A stretch of 64,000 bases of DNA from Elizabethkingia miricola (lineage in GTDB: Bacteria; Bacteroidota; Bacteroidia; Flavobacteriales; Weeksellaceae): positions 248,001 through 312,000 of the forward strand of contig NZ_LSGQ01000030.1 of the NCBI RefSeq assembly GCF_001675285.1, written 5' to 3'. Every line of letters starts with the position of its first letter. Position 1 is the stretch's first letter. The position numbers and the translations under genes are program-made. Under the pieces are notes generated by a model. That model had not been told where the DNA came from. It did no database searches and worked only from the letters and a program-made list of their open reading frames with translations. This document shows positions 8,757 through 16,985 of this stretch, piece by piece.

Positions 8757-8788
8757 AACACTCAGGCCATGGGCTTGAGTGTTTTTTA
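8757..8788 (+). terminator. Rho-independent terminator
   Basis: An AACACTCAGGCC / GGCTTGAGTGTT stem (11 of 12 pairs) is followed by six T residues, 23 bases after the DUF6702-like gene. Confidence 0.9.
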
Positions 8789-8891
8789 TATCCGTATACC
8801 AGCCTAATTCACTTCTTCAATTAGCTCTGTTCCGGAAAGAATTCAGAATAACAATGAATCAGGAGTAAAAACTGGAGACCAAGCAAAAAAT

Positions 8892-9023
8892 TCAACTAAT
8901 ACGAAAATGAAAAACTTCTTTTCCTTCTCTCAATTGTGATCTGACGGTTTTGATTTTTGATCTGGATGATTTTTCTCTTCCCTGATTAAGATAACGTTTC
9001 TCTGGAACGTTGTGCATTTTCAT
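8892..9023 (-). CDS. Possible 43-residue basic peptide
   Basis: A minus-strand ATG at 9023 opens 43 codons before TGA, encoding MKMHNVPEKRYLNQGREKSS and a further Arg/Lys/Ser-rich part that ends FHFRIS. I do not recognise it. It sits just downstream, on the same strand, of the repeat-like double hairpin, so it may be part of a repeated element rather than a gene. A chance ORF of this length is possible in a gap of this size. Confidence 0.2.
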   Translation of the reverse strand: MKMHNVPEKRYLNQGREKSSRSKIKTVRSQLREGKEVFHFRIS

Positions 9024-9035
9024 AATTATAAACTA

Positions 9036-9100
9036 TAGAGGTCAAGCTCCTAATGGAGCTCCGGAGGAATACTATCTCACGATAGTAATATTTCCCCTAG
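9036..9100. repeat. Double-hairpin intergenic element, probable dispersed repeat
   Basis: Two perfect inverted repeats lie next to each other: AGCTCC-TAAT-GGAGCT at 9045-9060 and TACTATC-TCAC-GATAGTA at 9070-9087. On the minus strand the second has a GTGA (GNRA-type) loop. The minus-strand string CTCCATTAGGAGCTTGACCT resembles the AGGAGC(T)-containing repeats I remember as scattered in many Bacteroidota intergenic regions. That match is from memory and was not searched. Confidence 0.45.
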
Positions 9101-9163
9101 ATTATTCCCTATCCCTGATAATATAAGAACCTCCTAATCAGAACTCAGACTATTTTTAAAATA

Positions 9164-9196
9164 AAAAACCGGAAGAGGCTTTCTTCCGGTTTTATT
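9164..9196 (-). terminator. Rho-independent terminator for the DUF5689 gene
   Basis: AAAACCGGAAG and CTTCCGGTTTT form a perfect 11-bp stem with a seven-base loop. On the minus strand it is followed by a T-rich run, 20 bases after the stop codon of the lipoprotein gene. Confidence 0.88.
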
Positions 9197-9216
9197 CTTT
9201 ATATAATCAGATTATA

Positions 9217-10623
9217 TTATTCTATTTTAAGGTTGTCTATTAATAGATTGTAAGTCCCTGATTTTCCTATCTTAAATGCGAATATATTCGATCCGGCTTT
9301 CGTATTAACACTTGACATTGTGCTTAGGTCTAATGCTACTAAAACCCATTTACCTTTTGTATCTACACTACCACCATATCCATTAGCTGCTGCAGCATTA
9401 AGCTGTACGCTTCCTGTTACATCTCCGGAATTGAAAGGTGTGTATTTACTTGCTGCATCATATACATTGAAAGATAATCCATTACCCGCAGCTGTACCAT
9501 TCATGTAGAAAGTAATTCTTTTTGGTGCAGCAGGATATCCTGTTCCCGCAGTAACTGTAAATACATAATCATTAGTTCCTGTTGCTGGTGTATTGATTAA
9601 TAAAGCATTTCCTCCGTTCATACCTTTACCTACTGCTTGAGAAACATATGGTTTTACACCGTTACCATCTAAAGCTGCTATGAAATCGTTCCAGTTTTCA
9701 AAATCTGCTCCTTTAAACAGCCATGCTGCATTAGCTGCCGGAGGAGTTACTGTATCGGGAGGAGTCACCTCAACAGTAAATCTATCTTTTGTAAGATTAA
9801 GATCTTTAAGGTCTCTAAGATATGCCTGATATGTTGTATTATATCTGCTAAGAATCATTGTAATATCTCCACTTTTTACATAATTAGGAGAAATTTTCTC
9901 TGTTGAGAAATTAGCATAATTACTAAATCTAAGATCTAATTTGTTTCCTTTAGGATCTACAATATATCTGTCCCCTGTCTTATCAGCATCGCTAAAGGTT
10001 TTAGACAATTCTGCATCATCAAATTGCACACCTTTAATCGTAATCAATTTATTTACATTCTGAGGTTGCAAAGCATCGTTAAGATTATCAAATACTACTG
10101 GTACCATCTGGCTAATTACAGCCTTTCCTTCTGTTCCACAAACTCGTGCAATATAGTCTGATAATCTATTTGGATTAATTCTCCCAATAGGATAATCAGG
10201 ATCATAAGTACCAATTTTAACATTATTACTAGTCGCCTGCACCACTAATCCCTTAAGGTTAAGTCTTATTTTAGACCCTAATGGGTAATTAACATACTGA
10301 TTCGATCCATCAATGTCTATTTCAACTGCTTGTGTAGGATTTCCAGGCTTGTCCTGAACATATAATGCCTTATAAATATTCCCCGACTGATCCGAAGATG
10401 ATACATAAGCTTCTACAATATAATCTTCCTTAATAATATCTGCTTGTGTAGGCTTCACTTTTGCAATTGCTGGTAAATCAGACAATGCATGATTAGTTGC
10501 CGGGAATCGATCTGTACAGGCAATTGTAGGAACTGAATAATCGTCACTTTTAACACACGAATTAAGGGCTGTTATGCCTAAGGTCGCGATAATAAATGAT
10601 TTAAAATATGATATATGGTTCAT
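9217..10623 (-). CDS. DUF5689 domain surface lipoprotein
   Basis: The 468-residue protein has a lipoprotein signal with the lipobox ALNSC near residue 22. An OB-like DUF5689 region (residues about 40-280) includes YIVEAYVSSSDQSGNIYK and ALYVQDK. A proline/threonine linker (VTPPDTVTPP) leads to a C-terminal jelly-roll-like domain ending in LLIDNLKIE. It lies 26 bases after the TonB receptor gene at 10650, so the two form a likely operon: an outer-membrane receptor and its surface partner. The function is unknown; the OB-like fold could bind nucleic acid or a related polymer, which is inference. Confidence 0.82.
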   Translation of the reverse strand: MNHISYFKSFIIATLGITALNSCVKSDDYSVPTIACTDRFPATNHALSDLPAIAKVKPTQADIIKEDYIVEAYVSSSDQSGNIYKALYVQDKPGNPTQAVEIDIDGSNQYVNYPLGSKIRLNLKGLVVQATSNNVKIGTYDPDYPIGRINPNRLSDYIARVCGTEGKAVISQMVPVVFDNLNDALQPQNVNKLITIKGVQFDDAELSKTFSDADKTGDRYIVDPKGNKLDLRFSNYANFSTEKISPNYVKSGDITMILSRYNTTYQAYLRDLKDLNLTKDRFTVEVTPPDTVTPPAANAAWLFKGADFENWNDFIAALDGNGVKPYVSQAVGKGMNGGNALLINTPATGTNDYVFTVTAGTGYPAAPKRITFYMNGTAAGNGLSFNVYDAASKYTPFNSGDVTGSVQLNAAAANGYGGSVDTKGKWVLVALDLSTMSSVNTKAGSNIFAFKIGKSGTYNLLIDNLKIE

Positions 10624-10649
10624 TTTTTTTTATTTAAATTGATTAGAAA

Positions 10650-13496
10650 TTAGAAACGGAACTGAACATTGAAGAAATAAGATCTTCCCTGTGAATAGAA
10701 ATACTTTGGAGCAAAGTTTGAAGTATTTCTATCAAAATCAGCAACATAATCTTTGTAGTTAATGTACCTTGTCTGCTCAAAACCTCCTGTAATATATTTC
10801 TTGTTATTCAGGATGTTATTAACCGTTGCAGAAATTACAAAATAATATTTCCCTATAACCCAGGATTTCCCGGCACTCGCATTAAAGAAAAATGCATCTG
10901 GTAACTGTACCTGCTTCAGAACTCGTCTCAACTCCACTTCATTAACATCGTCATATGGTACACCCGGTGTATTCGGATTATAGATAAACGCATTTGTTCT
11001 GGTTGCAGGAGAAGGATCTATATATCCATCGCGCAAATAATTCCAGTTACCGCTAATCCACCAGTATTTCGGACTGCTATATCTTAAGCCTACCGAGAAT
11101 GCCTGTTGTGGAGTACCTCCTACTTTATAATCTTTAAGATAAGATTCTCCAAGATCTTTATATTCAGATCTTACAAGCTCTCCCTGTTTATTATAATCAT
11201 AGAAAACTCCCATGGCATCGGACGCAAAATAAAGCTTTGGATTATTTGTATAGGTATATTGTCCAATACTTGCCAAACCACTAGCTGTAAGAGTTGGGGT
11301 AATCTTTACCTGAATACCCAATTCTACACCCATATTTCTCGTATTCACATTAGATAATACCTGTGTAACCATTGCCTGGTTGTCACCTTGTATCTCTTGT
11401 CCTGCATCATCCAATGTATTAAAGCTTATTCCATTTGCAAAATAACGCTGTACATTGGTGTCATTCATTGTATTAATCAAATAACCTGTTAATCTTAATT
11501 TAAAGCTTGGCGCTGAAATTATATAACTTAAATCATTTGCGTTAATGATAGTACTCTGAATATTTGGAGAAACAGCATTGCTATTTCTTGCGTTGATAAA
11601 AATATCATTAAGGAAAGGTGCCTGAGAATAGTATGCTCCGTTATACATCAAGAACATTCTTCCGTTCAACTTATAAGTCAATTGTCCTTTCAAACCAAAA
11701 TTCCAGAAATTTTGATCTGCGCCTTTACCATAAGAATCCTTATATAAGTAATGTTGGAAAAGACCTTCTCTGTTATTTGTTGAATAACCTACTAAAGCAG
11801 AAACAAATCCATCAATTCTCGGTGTTGAAAATTTCAGTCCGGCATTGAAATTAATATCCTGACGTCTGTAGATATAATCATACCCGAACTTATCTCCTAC
11901 TTTTTTGTTAACATTTGGATCCAACGTATTAAAGCTGCCTCCTCTTGCTGTTTTGGCAAAAGGGTCCATATTAAGTGCATAGTCAGCACCTAACAAATCC
12001 TTAATCTCTCTATATTGTTCAGAATAATAATTCTGATAAGTCAGATTAAGTACCAACTTCATTCTGTCCGTAAGATTATTGGTATAATGTGTTGATACAT
12101 TCCAAATTTTGTTGTTCTTCACATCATTCTCAAGAAAGTAGAATGCTCTTCTTCCATTCTCTCCTACCGGTCCGTTTAGATTAGCATTATACAATGAATT
12201 CCAATTGATCTGAGTATGATCCTGATCGTTATTTGTCCACCAGTCTTTGGTTAATGCAAGATTTTCCTGCTGTGAAAGACTAGGTTTATCTAAATTCTCC
12301 CAATAGCTTGGAAGATTTCTATAGTAAATTGGAGACGGGTTATTAGCTTTATACCAATCCAATCTGGAACTTTTTTCTTTTCCGAACTGGTAAGAAACAG
12401 TTGTCCATAGATCAGATTTTTTATTAATCTTCCAGTAATCTGTCAACTGGATCATTGGCATAAATCCTGTTTTTACTCTCTCACTACGCTTTCTTCCATC
12501 TTGCCATCCCCAGTAAGCATTATAATGAATACCCCTGTAATCATATACTTCCTGAGTATTCGGGCTGGATGTACTTCTTCTGTAGTCTGAGCCAATTGCA
12601 TTAAGTGTTACAGTATGTTTATCATTGATTTTCTTTTCAACTCCCAGGTAACCACTGATAGCATCATAGAAAGTCCCATCCTGTATTCCTTCTTGCGCCC
12701 ATCTTCTGGCAATCATACCTGTAAATGCCCATCCTTTCTTATTCATTCCGGAAGAGAATCTGTATGATAATCGGTTATTATAGTTACGGTTGGTCAGGGA
12801 ATAAGTTAACTGGCTTCCTTTACGGTAGTCACTTGCCTTTGTATTTTTATAAAATACAGATCCAACACCACCAAAACCATATTCAGATGGACTGTGGTTC
12901 AGTGCGATTTCCGGATAACGTGTAATTTCATTAAGTCCACCCCACGTACTGAAATCTACCATTCCCGTATCCGGACGTGCGGTAGAAACACCATTAATCA
13001 TATTTTCTCCCAGCCTTGAATCAATCCCTCTTGGGCGGAACCAGTAAAATCCAAGATCAAATGCTGCGATACTACTAAACACATCTCTCGACGATTGTAG
13101 CAAACCAACTGTTGACTGGTTATTGAGCTCATCAGACTGGTCACTGTCATCAAGAATAGTAAATCCCTGATCTATATCATTAAAATTAGTGGATAATTTG
13201 ATGACACCTAAATCCTGTCTTTTTTTACCTTCTTCAACGTCAAATTCTACAATCTGAGATTCAAAAGGAGGTTTTGAAACTGTAATCTGATAGTGTCCCG
13301 GCTTTAGACCTACAAATTGGAAATATCCAATTTTGTCAGCTGTTACACTATACGATGATCCTTTCATGCTTACATCCGCACTCTCTACAGGTTTCCCCGC
13401 AGTATCTTTAATATACGCAAAAGCAGTAGTTTGTGCGTAGTAAAAAGATGCCGGCAGCAATGTAAACAATGACAGCAATGATAGCTTTTTAATCAT
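10650..13496 (-). CDS. TonB-dependent receptor with carboxypeptidase-regulatory-like N-domain
   Basis: The 948-residue protein has a Sec signal peptide ending near SFYYAQ (residue 21), then a carboxypeptidase-D regulatory-like beta domain (residues about 25-100, GYFQFVGLKPGHYQI), a plug, and a long barrel ending YFFNVQFRF. It does not carry the SusC signature and its partner is a DUF5689 lipoprotein, not SusD. The divergent neighbour is a secreted endonuclease/phosphatase-fold enzyme, which suggests uptake of products from that enzyme, possibly nucleic-acid or phosphate-containing material. Confidence 0.9.
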   Translation of the reverse strand: MIKKLSLLSLFTLLPASFYYAQTTAFAYIKDTAGKPVESADVSMKGSSYSVTADKIGYFQFVGLKPGHYQITVSKPPFESQIVEFDVEEGKKRQDLGVIKLSTNFNDIDQGFTILDDSDQSDELNNQSTVGLLQSSRDVFSSIAAFDLGFYWFRPRGIDSRLGENMINGVSTARPDTGMVDFSTWGGLNEITRYPEIALNHSPSEYGFGGVGSVFYKNTKASDYRKGSQLTYSLTNRNYNNRLSYRFSSGMNKKGWAFTGMIARRWAQEGIQDGTFYDAISGYLGVEKKINDKHTVTLNAIGSDYRRSTSSPNTQEVYDYRGIHYNAYWGWQDGRKRSERVKTGFMPMIQLTDYWKINKKSDLWTTVSYQFGKEKSSRLDWYKANNPSPIYYRNLPSYWENLDKPSLSQQENLALTKDWWTNNDQDHTQINWNSLYNANLNGPVGENGRRAFYFLENDVKNNKIWNVSTHYTNNLTDRMKLVLNLTYQNYYSEQYREIKDLLGADYALNMDPFAKTARGGSFNTLDPNVNKKVGDKFGYDYIYRRQDINFNAGLKFSTPRIDGFVSALVGYSTNNREGLFQHYLYKDSYGKGADQNFWNFGLKGQLTYKLNGRMFLMYNGAYYSQAPFLNDIFINARNSNAVSPNIQSTIINANDLSYIISAPSFKLRLTGYLINTMNDTNVQRYFANGISFNTLDDAGQEIQGDNQAMVTQVLSNVNTRNMGVELGIQVKITPTLTASGLASIGQYTYTNNPKLYFASDAMGVFYDYNKQGELVRSEYKDLGESYLKDYKVGGTPQQAFSVGLRYSSPKYWWISGNWNYLRDGYIDPSPATRTNAFIYNPNTPGVPYDDVNEVELRRVLKQVQLPDAFFFNASAGKSWVIGKYYFVISATVNNILNNKKYITGGFEQTRYINYKDYVADFDRNTSNFAPKYFYSQGRSYFFNVQFRF

Positions 13497-13536
13497 ATCT
13501 TAAATATTGTTTAGTAATTATCGAGGTCATTTTCCG

Positions 13537-13544
13537 CAAATTTA
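13537..13544 (-). promoter_or_regulatory. Candidate -7 box TAAATTTG for the receptor/DUF5689 operon
   Basis: On the minus strand this reads TAAATTTG and lies 40 bases upstream of the receptor ATG. No clear -33 element is visible. Confidence 0.42.
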
Positions 13545-13616
13545 GTGTAATTTTATTTAGCGGAGGGTATAAGGCCACCCCATTGATGTCATGTAAAATT
13601 AAAGATTTATTTCATT

Positions 13617-13624
13617 TATCTTTG
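13617..13624 (+). promoter_or_regulatory. Candidate -7 box TATCTTTG for the endonuclease-fold gene
   Basis: It matches TAnnTTTG and lies 20 bases before the ATG at 13645. It is divergent from the receptor promoter in the same 148-base intergenic region. Confidence 0.42.
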
Positions 13625-13644
13625 TAATTTCAAACCAATCTGAC

Positions 13645-14838
13645 ATGAGGAAATTTTTATTCATTACTCTATTATTTACGAATATATTACTTTTTTCCCA
13701 AAGTAATATAAGAAGAGTTGCTGCTGTAGGATTTTATAATGTGGAAAATTTATGGGACATCTATAAATCCGCAGACTATATTGACGGAACAAAAGATGTA
13801 AGCAACCCGGCATTTCACAGAAGCATTCCTGTAGATTCTATACAGTATCTGGAACATGAACCCTATAAAGGACAATGGAGTGATGCTCTTCTGAAAGGAA
13901 AGAAAGCCGTAAGACAGCAATACTCGAATGGTGAATTTACACCACAAAGTGCCAAAAATTATACCGAGAAAGTCTATCAGCAAAAACTGGGGAATATTGC
14001 CCATGTTATTTCAGAGCTAGGTAGTAAGTATACTAAAACAGCTCCTGTAATTGTAGGTCTTGTTGAAGTAGAAAACAGACAGGTCATCGAGGATCTTGTA
14101 AAGCAACCTCAACTTGCTAAATACAATTATGGCGTCGTTCATTTTAATTCTTATGACGCCAGAGGTATTGATAATGGGTTGATTTATCAAAAAGGCCGTT
14201 TTAAACTTGAAAAAGCATGGAAAAAAGAACTAAAAATATTCGATAACGGAAAGCGTGAATACACCAGAGACTTATTAGTCGTTCTTGGAGAATTAGACGG
14301 AGAGAAATTTGCCTTCTTTGTAAATCACTGGCCATCCAGAAGAGGTGGTGAAGCTATTTCGCTTCCTAAAAGAAATGCGGCAGCAGCACTGCTTAATCAG
14401 CAAATGGACAGTATAAGAAACAGCAATCCGGAATACAGATTAATGGCAATGGGTGACTTTAATGACGATCCGGTTAGTCCAAGTTTCAAAAATTATGTGA
14501 AAGCTACAGGCGATATCGATAAAGTAGGTGATGAAACACCATATTTTAATCCAATGTTTAAAATGTTTAAAAATGGTGTAGCTTCTTTAGCATACCAGGA
14601 TGCTCCAAATTTATTCGACCAGATTATTTATTCAAAAAATCTAATTGGAGACAAAGGAAGATCTGCACAAAAAGATTATACCGTGTATACAACCGAAGTA
14701 TATGCTCCGGGATACCTCATCAATAAAGAGGGAAGCTACAAAGGTTATCCTTTCAGATCATGGGATGGAGACCGATTTACAGGAGGATACAGTGACCATT
14801 TCCCGGTTTTCAGTATTCTGCAAAAATCTGCACAATAA
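13645..14838 (+). CDS. Secreted endonuclease/exonuclease/phosphatase-fold enzyme
   Basis: The 397-residue protein has a Sec signal peptide (MRKFLFITLLFTNILLFSQS) and no lipobox. Fold motifs appear in order: GFYNVENLWD near residue 30, GLVEVENR (metal-binding Glu), VNHWPSRRGG, MAMGDFNDDP and YSDHFPVFS (catalytic Asp-His). The fold covers DNase I-like nucleases and phosphodiesterases. The enzyme probably acts in the periplasm or outside the cell on nucleic acid or phosphoester substrates. It is divergent from the TonB receptor/DUF5689 pair, which hints at a shared task. Confidence 0.9.
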   Translation: MRKFLFITLLFTNILLFSQSNIRRVAAVGFYNVENLWDIYKSADYIDGTKDVSNPAFHRSIPVDSIQYLEHEPYKGQWSDALLKGKKAVRQQYSNGEFTPQSAKNYTEKVYQQKLGNIAHVISELGSKYTKTAPVIVGLVEVENRQVIEDLVKQPQLAKYNYGVVHFNSYDARGIDNGLIYQKGRFKLEKAWKKELKIFDNGKREYTRDLLVVLGELDGEKFAFFVNHWPSRRGGEAISLPKRNAAAALLNQQMDSIRNSNPEYRLMAMGDFNDDPVSPSFKNYVKATGDIDKVGDETPYFNPMFKMFKNGVASLAYQDAPNLFDQIIYSKNLIGDKGRSAQKDYTVYTTEVYAPGYLINKEGSYKGYPFRSWDGDRFTGGYSDHFPVFSILQKSAQ

Positions 14839-14846
14839 AAATTTTA

Positions 14847-14875
14847 TAACCGCTAGTAAAGCGGTTATTTTTTTG
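14847..14875 (+). terminator. Rho-independent terminator
   Basis: TAACCGC and GCGGTTA form a perfect stem followed by seven T residues, 8 bases after the endonuclease-fold gene. Confidence 0.92.
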
Positions 14876-14878
14876 CAC

Positions 14879-14886
14879 TAAATTTG
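14879..14886 (+). promoter_or_regulatory. Candidate -7 box TAAATTTG
   Basis: It matches TAnnTTTG, lies directly after a terminator, and is 23 bases before the ATG of the DUF6146 lipoprotein. Confidence 0.45.
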
Positions 14887-14909
14887 ATATATATTTAAAA
14901 ATATTGATT

Positions 14910-15332
14910 ATGAAAAACTTTATTTTTATCATTATCCTTAGTGTACTGACTTTCTCCTGTACATCTAGAAATATGACACCACCAACTGAAGGCTCTCATC
15001 AGCCTGCAAAAGTAGAAAAGGGTGACGATGGAGAATGGGAACTTACTGTTTTCGATACAGACTATGAAAACTTCCTGCTTACCAGAGCAAGACCTAAATC
15101 CATGTATACAGAATCTTATCTTAAAAGCAGAAATACGATTTTGGTAAACGAATGGAACAGCTTATATATGTCCGGAAGATACAGAAACATTGTAGAATCT
15201 CAGATTGATTATGATCCAAACGAAAAGTACGGAATGGATTTCGAGTACCGGCTTTATCAGGTATTCGTTTATGTCAATTGGAAATACGGACTGAAACTAT
15301 ACAGCCTTAGTAACGTAGAAGGGCTGAGGTAA
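14910..15332 (+). CDS. DUF6146 family lipoprotein
   Basis: The chosen ATG at 14910 gives MKNFIFIIILSVLTFSC, a lipoprotein signal with Cys at residue 17; an upstream TTG at 14904 would add two residues and is less likely. The mature part of about 120 residues carries LTVFDTDYENFLLTRARP, VNEWNSLY and QIDYDPNEKYG, which match my memory of the flavobacterial DUF6146 family. The function is not known. The gene is single, between two terminators. Confidence 0.78.
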   Translation: MKNFIFIIILSVLTFSCTSRNMTPPTEGSHQPAKVEKGDDGEWELTVFDTDYENFLLTRARPKSMYTESYLKSRNTILVNEWNSLYMSGRYRNIVESQIDYDPNEKYGMDFEYRLYQVFVYVNWKYGLKLYSLSNVEGLR

Positions 15333-15358
15333 AATATTTACCTGCTCATATTATAATA

Positions 15359-15387
15359 ACAATTGCCGGATATAATCCGGCAATTGC
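15359..15387. terminator. Bidirectional terminator hairpin between convergent genes
   Basis: CAATTGCCGGA and TCCGGCAATTG form a perfect 11-bp stem with a TATAA loop. It lies between the DUF6146 gene and the 3' end of the SusD gene. No clear T-run is present on either side. Confidence 0.65.
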
Positions 15388-15436
15388 ATTGAAGTTAAAG
15401 TAACTATATGAAAAAACTTTCATATTAAAATTGAAA

Positions 15437-16984
15437 TTAGTATCCTGGGTTTTGTTTAATTACGGTATTGATTAACTCTTTATATGGTATTGGAAGAATT
15501 TCGTTTTTATTTGGCTTAAACCCTCTGTTTCCAAGGACTACAGGTGCATCTCCCCATCTTACCAAGTCAAACCAACGGTGTCCTTCACCAGCAAGTTCTC
15601 TTCTTCTTTCATCTTTTATCGCCTGCATAGAAACGGGTACAGATGGTAGTCCTACTCTTTGCCTTACTGCATCCAAGAGTGCCTGAGCTCTGGCTCCGGA
15701 AGCATTTAGTGCTTCTGCCTCCATCAGATAGGTATCCGCCAAACGAATTATATAAACATCTTGTGAGAAATTCAATTCAGTATTTCCGGTCCCTGTGGTT
15801 CTGTCAGCTTGCGTTGGTAAAAATTTATTCAGGAAGTAACCCGTGTCTTTATATGCCGGCGCATAATCTACATAGCCATCTGCCTTCAATTTTTTAGCAT
15901 TATAAATGGTAGCATCCATCCTTGGATCTCCAAGCATAAAATTATAAAGATCTTCCGTTACTATATTAAAAGCCCACCCTCCGGAATAAACATCTTTAAC
16001 ATTTGCAGCTATTCCGGCAGTTGTTCGTTGAAACGAGCGAGGTCCTACCATTTGGTTTACGGAATTACCTCTATCTCTTCCTGAGCCCCAGCCTCCCCAA
16101 TCTACATTTGCATTACTTGTACACACAAGTTCAAAAACAGATTCTGAATTAAATTTATTTTTGAAATCCCACAAATCATTATAATTAGCCAGAAGTTTAT
16201 ATCCGTACTGACTTGTCCCTCCCGGAGCACCATTTACATCAGCAAATTGTGCTGCTGCGAGATCTTTTTTCCCATCGTATAAGTAAATTTTTCCCAATAA
16301 TGCTTTTGCCGCTCCCTGAGTTAGCCTTCCTCTATCTCCACCCGCAACAATTGAAGGAAGAACCGGAATTGCTGCCAGTAGATCAGTCTCTATCTGCTGA
16401 TAGATCTTTTTGGGATCATCCTGAGGGATATTGTAATAATTATCTGTTGCCTGAACCGGTTTAAGAATTAATGGAATATTTTTAAACATTCTTAACAATT
16501 CAAAGTAATACATTGCCCTAAGTGTAAGAGCTTCTGCATTAAATCGCGCTTTTTCATTCGTATCCATAGACACCGCAGGAAGTTTTTCAACAAGGGTATT
16601 CGCTCTTGAAATTCCCTGAAAATATATATTCCAGTAGCTTTGAGGCATAATTATAGGATCTATACTATAATTAGAAAATCCCTGAATTCCTGCACCATCT
16701 GAATTACTTCCTCCACCAGCGTAAAAATCATCAGAAGCAGCATTAAAAAAGGTAAGCATGTTTTCAAAACCAGCAGCATATTTACCAATCGGATCATATG
16801 TTGCTACCAAAGCTTGAAATGCCTGATCTCTATTCTGATAAAAGCTTTCTGAGTCAAAAGCCCCTTTATTCTGAACATCTGTAATATTATCTGTGTTACA
16901 AGAGTTTAAAACACCTAATGTAATTACCGACAGGAATAAAACGGCTGTACTCTTATATATTTTATTTGTTTTCATTTTGTTCAT
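15437..16984 (-). CDS. susD: RagB/SusD family nutrient-binding outer membrane lipoprotein
   Basis: This is a SusD-like protein of about 515 residues. It has a lipoprotein signal (VITLGVLNSC), an N-terminal TPR-type helical core (ALTLRAMYYFELLRMF is the SusD hallmark), and a C-terminal part with RRRELAGEGHRWFDLVRWG, also characteristic. SusD caps its SusC barrel and binds glycans or other ligands. The start is either ATG 16984, two bases after the susC stop, or ATG 16975; an upstream TTG at 17008 overlaps susC and is unlikely. The ligand is unknown. Confidence 0.95.
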   Translation of the reverse strand: MNKMKTNKIYKSTAVLFLSVITLGVLNSCNTDNITDVQNKGAFDSESFYQNRDQAFQALVATYDPIGKYAAGFENMLTFFNAASDDFYAGGGSNSDGAGIQGFSNYSIDPIIMPQSYWNIYFQGISRANTLVEKLPAVSMDTNEKARFNAEALTLRAMYYFELLRMFKNIPLILKPVQATDNYYNIPQDDPKKIYQQIETDLLAAIPVLPSIVAGGDRGRLTQGAAKALLGKIYLYDGKKDLAAAQFADVNGAPGGTSQYGYKLLANYNDLWDFKNKFNSESVFELVCTSNANVDWGGWGSGRDRGNSVNQMVGPRSFQRTTAGIAANVKDVYSGGWAFNIVTEDLYNFMLGDPRMDATIYNAKKLKADGYVDYAPAYKDTGYFLNKFLPTQADRTTGTGNTELNFSQDVYIIRLADTYLMEAEALNASGARAQALLDAVRQRVGLPSVPVSMQAIKDERRRELAGEGHRWFDLVRWGDAPVVLGNRGFKPNKNEILPIPYKELINTVIKQNPGY

Positions 16985-16985
16985 C

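Larger units (their letters stand above)
8734..9216. other. 483-base gene-poor stretch
   Basis: This interval holds a terminator at each end (8757-8788 and 9164-9196), a repeat-like double hairpin at 9036-9100, and one possible small minus-strand ORF at 8892-9023. I see no recognisable protein or structured RNA family in it. Confidence 0.6.
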
